Assembly: GCA_020343715.1 (NCBI GenBank)
Contig: CP070808.1
Location: forward strand, 2,149,856 to 2,160,255
Length of the DNA stretch: 10,400 bases
Direction: 5' to 3'
Source of the DNA: Thermoplasmata archaeon
GTDB taxonomy: Archaea > Thermoplasmatota > DTKX01 > GCA-020343715
Positions 1 to 5,715 of the stretch are shown here, piece by piece. Each line of letters opens with the position of its first letter. Within the stretch, counting starts at the first letter, position 1. A program made the position numbers and the translations under genes. The notes beneath the pieces were generated by a model. That model was not told the DNA's origin, searched no databases, and was given only the letters and a program-made list of their open reading frames with translations.

Positions 1-601
1 ACATGGTGATGTCGTTCTCGGAGTCGCCGAAGGCCATGACCTCCTCGGGCGGGATGTCGATGAGGTTGAGGGCGTGGAGCACGCCGGTGCCCTTGGTCAC
101 CTTCTCGTCGATGATGTGGATGGAGTAGCCCGAGGACTCGATGCGCACCGGGAAGTCCTTCACCACCTCGCGGATGGCGTCCACGTCGGGCCCCATCTCC
201 AGGGCGATCTCAGATTCGCGCCACCGCTGGGTCAGCAGGGGCCGCACCTCGGGCATCCGCTCCTTGAGGTGGTCGTAGGCCTCGTCGGCCACCTTCCGGT
301 CCGCCAGGATGTCTATGGTCTCCCGCCACCCCACGCCCCGGTACGCCACCATGCCGCCGTTCTCGGCCACCAGGGGACCGCTGGCCCCCAGCATGAGGGC
401 GTAGGCCCGGGTGCTGGCCATCACGTTGCCCGAGGCCAGGATGACGGGGATGCCCACCGCCTCCAGGCGCATGACCGCCGTGGCTCCCGCCACCGATAGG
501 CGGCGGTCGGGGGTCGTCAACGTGCCGTCGATGTCCGATACCACGGCCCTGATGGGCCTGTCGAAGGGGGGTTCTGCGTCGAAGGGAAGTTCACCGGTCA
601 A
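1..601 (-). CDS. HAD-superfamily phosphatase, archaeal phosphoglycolate phosphatase-like (3' end off window)
   Basis: This is a haloacid-dehalogenase-fold hydrolase, probably a cytoplasmic phosphoglycolate or sugar-phosphate phosphatase of the archaeal PGP/Cof group. The visible 200 residues contain all four HAD motifs. Motif I is DIDGT with the nucleophile Asp23 and acid/base Asp25. Motif II is Ser57 in ILASGN. Motif III is Lys170 in VTKG. Motif IV is GDSEND at 192-197, where Asp193 and Asp197 should hold Mg2+. A cap domain of the C2 type should lie between motifs II and III, roughly residues 83-160. Family members are usually about 220-240 residues, so only a short C-terminus is missing. 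I chose a TTG start at 599-601 because AGGTGGG lies 5 bases upstream and no ATG occurs before motif I. This gives an N-terminal extension of about 18 residues; a GTG at codon 20 or a nearby start is the alternative. The gene begins 1 base after the ABC ATPase stop, so it should be co-transcribed and translationally coupled. The natural substrate cannot be fixed from sequence. Confidence 0.88.
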   Translation of the reverse strand, partial: MTGELPFDAEPPFDRPIRAVVSDIDGTLTTPDRRLSVAGATAVMRLEAVGIPVILASGNVMASTRAYALMLGASGPLVAENGGMVAYRGVGWRETIDILADRKVADEAYDHLKERMPEVRPLLTQRWRESEIALEMGPDVDAIREVVKDFPVRIESSGYSIHIIDEKVTKGTGVLHALNLIDIPPEEVMAFGDSENDITM

Positions 602-602
602 T

Positions 603-1343
603 CTATCCCACCTGTCTGGGTGCTCCCGTCACGACGGGGCCACTGCGGTCGCCCTCGATGAGGCCGTCCATCATCGTCAGCCGCCTCGGGGCGCGGTTGG
701 CGACGGTGGGGTCGTGGGAGACCACCACCATGGTCAGCCCCCGCTCCCGGTTGAGCTGCTCCATTATGCTCAGGATGTGGTCCGAGGTCTTGCTGTCCAC
801 CTCGCCCGTGGGCTCGTCGGCCAGCAGTATCCGGGGCTCGTTGGCCAGCGCCCTGGCGATGGCCACCCTCTGCTGCTCGCCCCCGGAGAGCTGGTTGGGC
901 AGGTGGTTGAGCCGCCGGGACAGCCCCACCATGTCCAGGAGCTCCATCGCGCGGGCGTGGCGCTCCTCCTTGGGAATGCGGGCCTCCCTCATGGGCAGCT
1001 CCACGTTCTCGATGGCGTTGAGGGTGGGTATCAGGTAGAACTGCTGGAAGATGAACCCGATGGTGCTCAGGCGTATGGCGGTCAGCTCCCTGTCACCCAG
1101 CTGGGACACCTCGTCGTCCATGATCTCCAGGCTGCCCGACGTGGGCGTGTCGATGCAGCCCATGATGTTGAGGAGGGTGGACTTGCCCGAGCCCGAGGGG
1201 CCCATGATGGACACGAACTCGCCGCAGGGGATCTCCAGGTCGATGCCGGCGAGGGCGCGGATCTCCGTCTCCCCCACCTCGTACACCTTGGTCAGGTCCC
1301 GCATCCTGACGGCCGTCTTCCCTGCCTCTGCGCCCACGTCCAC
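603..1343 (-). CDS. ABC transporter ATP-binding protein, LolD/MacB type
   Basis: This 246-residue nucleotide-binding subunit should power the two FtsX-like permeases encoded just upstream. All catalytic motifs are intact. Walker A is GPSGSGKST at 48-56, the Q-loop is FQQ near 99-101, the signature is LSGGEQQRV at 152-160, Walker B is ILLADEPTG at 172-180, and the switch His is 210. The phrase around DEPTGEVDSK and the length are typical of the LolD/MacB/FtsE-like 3.A.1.122/125 group rather than of nutrient importers. The D-loop region reads GEVD where GNLD is commoner, which is a mild variation. The start is a GTG at 1341-1343 with GGAAGGAG 9 bases upstream; an internal ATG at codon 14 is possible but has less support. 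It begins 34 bases after the second permease and ends 1 base before the phosphatase. By family knowledge such ATPases work as dimers on the cytoplasmic face and drive mechanotransmission or extraction rather than classical import. Confidence 0.95.
   Translation of the reverse strand: MDVGAEAGKTAVRMRDLTKVYEVGETEIRALAGIDLEIPCGEFVSIMGPSGSGKSTLLNIMGCIDTPTSGSLEIMDDEVSQLGDRELTAIRLSTIGFIFQQFYLIPTLNAIENVELPMREARIPKEERHARAMELLDMVGLSRRLNHLPNQLSGGEQQRVAIARALANEPRILLADEPTGEVDSKTSDHILSIMEQLNRERGLTMVVVSHDPTVANRAPRRLTMMDGLIEGDRSGPVVTGAPRQVG
607..613 (-). promoter_or_regulatory. Shine-Dalgarno for the HAD phosphatase
   Basis: AGGTGGG on the minus strand lies 5 bases upstream of the TTG at 601. It is complementary to part of the usual archaeal 16S 3' tail and sits inside the last codons of the ABC ATPase gene. 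It is the main reason for choosing the TTG start. Confidence 0.5.
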
Positions 1344-1352
1344 CGATATCGT

Positions 1353-1360
1353 CTCCTTCC
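1353..1360 (-). promoter_or_regulatory. Shine-Dalgarno for the ABC ATPase
   Basis: GGAAGGAG on the minus strand lies 9 bases before the GTG at 1343, in the 34-base gap after the second permease. It favours that GTG over the in-frame ATG 13 codons further on. Confidence 0.6.
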
Positions 1361-1377
1361 GATTAACCCCTTTCGTC

Positions 1378-2703
1378 TCATCTAGCGGCCGTGATGGCCC
1401 TCACTATGTTCATCCTCACCGCCACGTAGGCCGGGTACATGGCGAACACCAGCCCCACCAACAGGATCCAGAACAGGGCCTCGGACACGAAGGCGGTGGA
1501 GAAGCCCAGGGCTATGTCCACCCCCACGTCCTGGCTGATGCGGCCCGCGGCCCACACGGCCCCGTAGTACCCCGGGGCGATGCCGATGAGGGCACCCACA
1601 AGGACCAGGATCATCGACTCGGTCAGCACCTGTGTGAACACCGTCCTCCGGGAGATGCCGATGGCTCGGAGCATCCCGATCTCCCGGGTGCGCTCGATGA
1701 CCGACACTATCATGATGGTGGCCACGAAGAGCATCCCTATGAACATGGACACCGAGCCCACCGCCAGGTAGAAGATCTCCGCCAGCACCGTCTCCTGGCG
1801 GATGAGCTCCAGCTGGTCGGCCTTGGTGAACACATCGTCCTCGTGCTCTGGCCAGGTCTCCCTGATGCGCCGCGCCACCTCCTCCTCCATGCCCTCCCTG
1901 ACCGCCTCGTTGGTCAGGGCGATGGAGATGCCGTCGGCCAGGTCCACCACCCGCCGGCCCTGGGAGTCCTGCTCGAAGGCCACCCCCGTCATGTTCTGCA
2001 GCTCGGAGAGGTGCAGGATGGCGAAGGACAGGTCCCCGATGTAGCCCACGCCGGAGAACTCGTGGTCGAAGAAACCGACCACGTTGAGGGTGAAGGTGCG
2101 CTCGTTGGTGCCCAGCGCGGGCAGCTGGTCACCCGGCTCCACACCCTCCCTGCGCAGGTTCTTGGACAGCAGTATCTCGCCGGTGAAGGGCCCGTCGTAC
2201 TCGCCGGTCCCGAAGTGGGGGTCGTCTCCGTGCTCGAACCACTGGTCAGGGTCGAAGCGCTTCCGCTCCTCCTCACCCATCAGCTCCCAGAAGTCGTCGG
2301 GCACCACGCCGAAGGCCTCCACCGTCTTGGGCCGTTCCGGACCCCCGGGCTCCTTGGGGGGCAGCATGACCCGCACGTCGTGGTAGAGGACGGGTGTTGC
2401 GAAGTCCACCTCATCCCAGCCCGTCAGGTCGTCGGCCATTCCGTGGGCGCCCTCGATCATGCCCTGGTCGGGGGCAACCACCAGGTCCTCCCGGGAGTCC
2501 AGCAGGGGCGCCTCTGCGGACTCCTTGATGCCCTCGGACACCGAGAGCATTGAGACCAGCAACGCCATCGATATGGCCACCGCGGCCCCCGTCATGATGG
2601 ACCGGGCGGGCCTGCGCAGCAGGTTGCGCATGGCCACGGGGAGCCGCGACACGGGTGCCGACACCGCAAGCCCGTGGGGCCTCTCCTCATCGCGCACTGC
2701 CAT
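1378..2703 (-). CDS. FtsX/MacB-family ABC transporter permease (second of a pair)
   Basis: This 441-residue membrane subunit probably pairs with the permease encoded upstream and the ATPase downstream. The layout is that of MacB-type permeases. A basic N-terminal cytoplasmic segment of about 35 residues is followed by TM1 (about 36-56), then an extracytoplasmic MacB_PCD-like domain of about 250 residues. TM2 is at about 310-335, TM3 at about 363-385 and TM4 at about 407-424. The cytoplasmic loop after TM2 carries the family signature ERTREIGMLRAIGISRR (337-353), which contacts the ATPase. The C-terminus has the usual YPAYVAVR ending near 423-430. The extracytoplasmic domain is rich in acidic residues and has the phrase FTGEILLSKNL near 173-183, shared almost exactly with the upstream permease. 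The ATG at 2701-2703 has AGGAG 7 bases upstream, inside the end of the preceding gene, and the gap is only 4 bases. The substrate is unknown. Confidence 0.93.
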   Translation of the reverse strand: MAVRDEERPHGLAVSAPVSRLPVAMRNLLRRPARSIMTGAAVAISMALLVSMLSVSEGIKESAEAPLLDSREDLVVAPDQGMIEGAHGMADDLTGWDEVDFATPVLYHDVRVMLPPKEPGGPERPKTVEAFGVVPDDFWELMGEEERKRFDPDQWFEHGDDPHFGTGEYDGPFTGEILLSKNLRREGVEPGDQLPALGTNERTFTLNVVGFFDHEFSGVGYIGDLSFAILHLSELQNMTGVAFEQDSQGRRVVDLADGISIALTNEAVREGMEEEVARRIRETWPEHEDDVFTKADQLELIRQETVLAEIFYLAVGSVSMFIGMLFVATIMIVSVIERTREIGMLRAIGISRRTVFTQVLTESMILVLVGALIGIAPGYYGAVWAAGRISQDVGVDIALGFSTAFVSEALFWILLVGLVFAMYPAYVAVRMNIVRAITAAR

Positions 2704-2707
2704 AGAC

Positions 2708-3976
2708 TCACTCCTGCCTCAGGGTCTTGGCTATGTCGACCCTGGTCGCCCAGTATGCGGGGAGCAGCCCCGCGACCGCGCCTATCACCAGTCCCACCAG
2801 CGTGACCTCCACCACGACCCAGCCCGTCAGCTGGGTGACCTCGATGCCCTCGGGGATTCCCTCGATGGACCGCTTGATGAAGTAGTTGAGGCCCCACACG
2901 TCCACCAGCCCCATGAGCAGGCCCAGCACGAATCCCGCCACGGAGATGATGAAGCCCTCCCGGAGCACCAGCATGAAGACCGACTTACGGGAGAACCCGA
3001 TGGCCCGGAGGGCCCCGATCTCCCGCGTCCGCTCCTTGACAGAGATTATCATGACGGTGGCGATGAACAGCAGCGCCACCACGATGGTGATTAGGGCTAT
3101 CAGCTGGGCGAACCCCTCGAAGGTCTGGAACAGGCTGTCCAGCCGGTTGTAGATGTCCCGGTCGGTGGACACCGTGAGCCTGGGCGAGTAGTCGAAGTCC
3201 TCCTCGAGGGTCCGCTTGGTGCCCTCGGTGTCCACGCCATCGTCCAGGTCCACCAGGATCTCGGAGACCGGGTCGTCGAAGCGCACCAGCATGTACTGGA
3301 GCTCGGACAGGGGCATCTGGAAGGTCCGGTAGGTCGCCGACTCGAAGTCAGCCACGTAGACCCCCCGTACCACCACGTCCACCGCCTCGTCGAAGGACCG
3401 GGCGGTGGACAGCCTTATGGTGTCCCCGGGCCGGACGCCCAGCTCGTCCGCCAGCGCCCTGTTGAGCACTATCTCCCCGGTGAAGTTCACGAAGGCGTCG
3501 GGGGTGTAGTTGCCGTTGGTGAAGTGGTAGTCCTCGGAGAAGGGGTCGTCCAGCTCCTGGAAGTACTCGCCCCGCTCGATGCGGAAGCCGTCTATCTGCC
3601 CCATGAGCCGCGGGACCACCCCGTTCCCTCGACCGCTGATTACCCTAGGCTCCTCCTCCCCCGGGATCGTCATGTAGAGCTCCCGCTTGGGGTAGAACCG
3701 GGGCGAGACGGTGTTGGCGTCCTCCCCCAGGTCGGAGGTGATGTCCGCGGTCAGCTCCGAGCCCCTGGTGAAGTCAGCGGTGAAGAAGATGTAGTCCGAG
3801 CCCTTGGGGACGATGAACAGGTCCACCCCCGTGGAGGAGACCAGCTCGTCGGTTGAGTTCCGGAGCCCCTCGGATATCGAGAACATCGTCACCGTGAGGG
3901 CTATCGACAGCGCCACCCCGATGACGGTCAGGACTAGACGCCTCTTCCTCCTACGGAGGCTCTGGATAGAGTACAC
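2708..3976 (-). CDS. FtsX/MacB-family ABC transporter permease (first of a pair)
   Basis: This is the first gene of the ABC operon: a 422-residue permease of the FtsX/LolC/MacB class. TM1 spans about 13-35 directly after a basic stretch (RRRKRR). An extracytoplasmic MacB_PCD-like domain spans about 36-285. TM2 (about 288-312), TM3 (about 342-362) and TM4 (about 388-406) form the C-terminal membrane unit. The cytoplasmic loop has ERTREIGALRAIGFSRK (315-331), and the C-terminus has LLPAYWATRVDIAKTLR (404-420), both hallmarks of the family. Sequons N40-S-T, N156-Y-T and N164-F-T lie in the outer domain, consistent with archaeal N-glycosylation, though not proof of it. The start is a GTG at 3974-3976. 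No SD is visible before it, and a TATA-like box about 32 bases upstream implies a leader of only about 5-10 bases. It is clearly paralogous to the next permease. No binding protein or membrane-fusion adaptor is encoded beside it, so export, lipid or lipoprotein extraction, or mechanotransmission to an outside partner all remain possible. Confidence 0.93.
   Translation of the reverse strand: MYSIQSLRRRKRRLVLTVIGVALSIALTVTMFSISEGLRNSTDELVSSTGVDLFIVPKGSDYIFFTADFTRGSELTADITSDLGEDANTVSPRFYPKRELYMTIPGEEEPRVISGRGNGVVPRLMGQIDGFRIERGEYFQELDDPFSEDYHFTNGNYTPDAFVNFTGEIVLNRALADELGVRPGDTIRLSTARSFDEAVDVVVRGVYVADFESATYRTFQMPLSELQYMLVRFDDPVSEILVDLDDGVDTEGTKRTLEEDFDYSPRLTVSTDRDIYNRLDSLFQTFEGFAQLIALITIVVALLFIATVMIISVKERTREIGALRAIGFSRKSVFMLVLREGFIISVAGFVLGLLMGLVDVWGLNYFIKRSIEGIPEGIEVTQLTGWVVVEVTLVGLVIGAVAGLLPAYWATRVDIAKTLRQE
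2711..2715 (-). promoter_or_regulatory. Shine-Dalgarno for the second permease
   Basis: AGGAG on the minus strand lies 7 bases before the ATG at 2703. It overlaps the final codons of the first permease gene, so translation of the two permeases is probably coupled and close to equimolar. Confidence 0.6.
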
Positions 3977-4004
3977 ACTGACCGCTCTCGAAATGGGGAG
4001 GAGG

Positions 4005-4012
4005 CTATAAAA
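4005..4012 (-). promoter_or_regulatory. Archaeal TATA-like promoter of the ABC operon
   Basis: TTTTATAG on the minus strand, preceded by a purine-rich BRE-like AAGAACCA, stands out as AT-rich in a GC-rich 68-base spacer (3977-4044). Its centre is about 32 bases before the GTG of the first permease. Archaeal transcription normally starts about 22-27 bases past the TATA centre, so the mRNA should begin about 5-10 bases before that GTG. Confidence 0.5.
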
Positions 4013-4044
4013 TGGTTCTTGGTCACCAGGCCCGGGATGGGCGC

Positions 4045-5526
4045 TCAGAACAGGCCGTCCGTCGGGCGCCTGGGCACCTCGACGGGCACGTCGATGGGCA
4101 GGTCAACGATCCCGCCGTCGCCGCCGTCGTCCACGGCGTTGCCCCGGTCGGGGTACACCCGCACCGAGTCGACCCACCGGTCCTTCTCCACCGTGTAGGA
4201 GCCGTCGCCGTCGTCGTCCTCCCAAAGGGTTATGGTGATGACGGTGGTGGCGAACTCGCGCACGTCGAGGCGGACCATCCGCGTCCAAGTCTCCCTGGGG
4301 AGCAGCCGGTGCGTCACGTTGATGGAGATGCGCTCATAGACCAGCTCGTTCTCGGCCAGCGTTATCTGCACCTGCAACGTCCCCGATTCGACCTCGGAGT
4401 CCTCGGACCTGATGAACAGGAAGGTGTCCAGGTAGTAGTCGGGGAACAGCAGGCTGCCGCCGTTGACCAGCGTGGTGGAGGGCGGGTCGCTGAAGTGGGC
4501 CCCCTCGACGGGCTCGACCCCCACGTCAAGGGTCACCATGTTGGTGCCGAAGACGATGAGGCTCACGAACACCAGGCCCATGATGCCCGAGGTCTGCCAG
4601 TGCGAGTAGTGGCACTGCTGCTTGATGAGGGGCATGTCCTTCTCGATGTCCTCGCTGACCGAGGAGATGGCCCACATGCGGTAGAGGCCGCGGGCGGGCA
4701 GGTAGTAGCCGGCCGCCAGGATGGCCCAGATGACTATGACCACCAGCCACAGGCCAGCGGTGGAGAAGTGGGCCAGCAGGGCCTCGTTGGAGAATATGAG
4801 GTAGGCGAAGGAGTACCCGACTATCGCCGCCCCGACCACGAACATGTAGGTGGCGATCTTCAGGCTCTGGGCGATGCCCAGCCTCACCGGCGGGGTCATC
4901 ACGTTGGCAGCCCTGTCCTCCAGGTAGTCGTTGGCCTGGTTGCCGTACTCCATGGCGTAGTGCACCAAGGAGAAGCCCACGGCCAGGATGAACACGAACA
5001 GGGTAAGCTCCCCGGCGGCGATCCAGTAGAGGAACAGCAGCGGGATGAAGAAGATGGAGGTGCCCAGGGCCACGGCGTGCCATATGGAGCCCCTCTCCTT
5101 GAAGTTCAGGGGCTTGATGGAGTAGCCGATGCCGAAGAACACGCCCACCAGCACCAGGACGAACAGCAGGGGCTCTCCCATGCGGGCGGCCACGATGCCA
5201 GAGAGGATCACCGCTATCACCACCTGGGCGATGGTGATGTGCAGGAGCCGCTTGGCGCCCAGCACGCGGACCGAGGACGAGATGTTCTTCTTGAAGCTGT
5301 CGTAGCCCTCGTCCAGCTTGCGGTCGGTGTAGGCGTTGATGGTGAAGCCCGACAGGAAAAGGAGCAGGAAGGCGATGAGCCCGAGCACCAGCTCGAGGTG
5401 CAAGAGGGGCTGTCCCGGCTGGGCCGCCATCAAGATGGGGACGAGCATGGCCGGGGCCTCGCCGGGGAAGTACTCGTACCTGCAGGTATGCAAGTACGCC
5501 TTCACCTGGGCCCATAGTCCAGCCAT
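4045..5526 (-). CDS. UbiA-family prenyltransferase with a C-terminal extracytoplasmic domain
   Basis: This is an integral membrane prenyltransferase that should transfer an isoprenoid from a prenyl diphosphate to an acceptor within the membrane. The first Mg-diphosphate motif is N64-AYT-D68-RKL-D72 (NxxxDxxxD). The second is in NQANDYLED, with Asp200 and Asp204. About nine hydrophobic segments are visible, near 24-36, 44-64, 96-114, 119-136, 148-170, 174-192, 225-246, 258-276 and 313-331, as expected for the family. Known members are about 280-310 residues. This protein has 493, because a soluble, beta-rich-looking extension follows the last helix (about 334-493). With nine helices and an inside N-terminus the extension should be outside, and a sequon N403-V-T agrees. 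It contains DDDGDG at 437-442, a DxDxDG loop as in calcium-binding repeats, and ends in a Gly/Asp/Pro-rich tail. The acceptor cannot be told: archaeal ether lipid (DGGGP), quinone and other aromatic acceptors are all possible. The ATG at 5524-5526 has only a weak SD-like GGGGTAAGG. Confidence 0.9.
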   Translation of the reverse strand: MAGLWAQVKAYLHTCRYEYFPGEAPAMLVPILMAAQPGQPLLHLELVLGLIAFLLLFLSGFTINAYTDRKLDEGYDSFKKNISSSVRVLGAKRLLHITIAQVVIAVILSGIVAARMGEPLLFVLVLVGVFFGIGYSIKPLNFKERGSIWHAVALGTSIFFIPLLFLYWIAAGELTLFVFILAVGFSLVHYAMEYGNQANDYLEDRAANVMTPPVRLGIAQSLKIATYMFVVGAAIVGYSFAYLIFSNEALLAHFSTAGLWLVVIVIWAILAAGYYLPARGLYRMWAISSVSEDIEKDMPLIKQQCHYSHWQTSGIMGLVFVSLIVFGTNMVTLDVGVEPVEGAHFSDPPSTTLVNGGSLLFPDYYLDTFLFIRSEDSEVESGTLQVQITLAENELVYERISINVTHRLLPRETWTRMVRLDVREFATTVITITLWEDDDGDGSYTVEKDRWVDSVRVYPDRGNAVDDGGDGGIVDLPIDVPVEVPRRPTDGLF

Positions 5527-5562
5527 TTGCCTTACCCCGGGGGTTCGTGGTACGTACTCACC

Positions 5563-5570
5563 ATACTTAA
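5563..5570 (-). promoter_or_regulatory. Probable archaeal promoter for the UbiA-family gene
   Basis: TTAAGTAT on the minus strand follows a purine-rich GAAACGG and lies about 40 bases before the ATG at 5526. This would place a transcript start near 5541 and a leader of about 15 bases. It is the only AT-rich block in the spacer. The match to the TATA consensus is imperfect. Confidence 0.38.
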
Positions 5571-5715
5571 CCGTTTCTGCAAAGGGTGCCGGTGTCCGAA
5601 CGAAGCCAGTACACCCTCGGAAGGCCTCTTGAGTGGAGCGGAATTCGACAGAATCGTGACACTCCGTAGCACTCTAGGGGGTACCGGGCCGCCAGGGCAG
5701 GAGGGACGCGCGACC

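Noticed and set aside
5550..5557. Palindrome GTACGTAC just downstream of the UbiA TATA-like box, considered as an operator
   Set aside because: It is a single 8-base self-complementary site without a second copy or extended dyad. Chance occurrence is likely.
5583..5617. Inverted repeat AGGGTG / CACCCT in the spacer after the FN3 gene, considered as a terminator or riboswitch stem
   Set aside because: The arms are only 6 bases with a 23-base loop, an alternative GGTGT/ACACC pairing competes, and no T-run follows on the minus strand. This is too weak to call.
5527..5715. Possible small gene in the 189-base spacer between the FN3 and UbiA genes
   Set aside because: I saw no start codon with an SD-like motif leading to a convincing short protein on either strand, and no tRNA-like fold. 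It appears to hold only the UbiA promoter and the end of the FN3 transcript.
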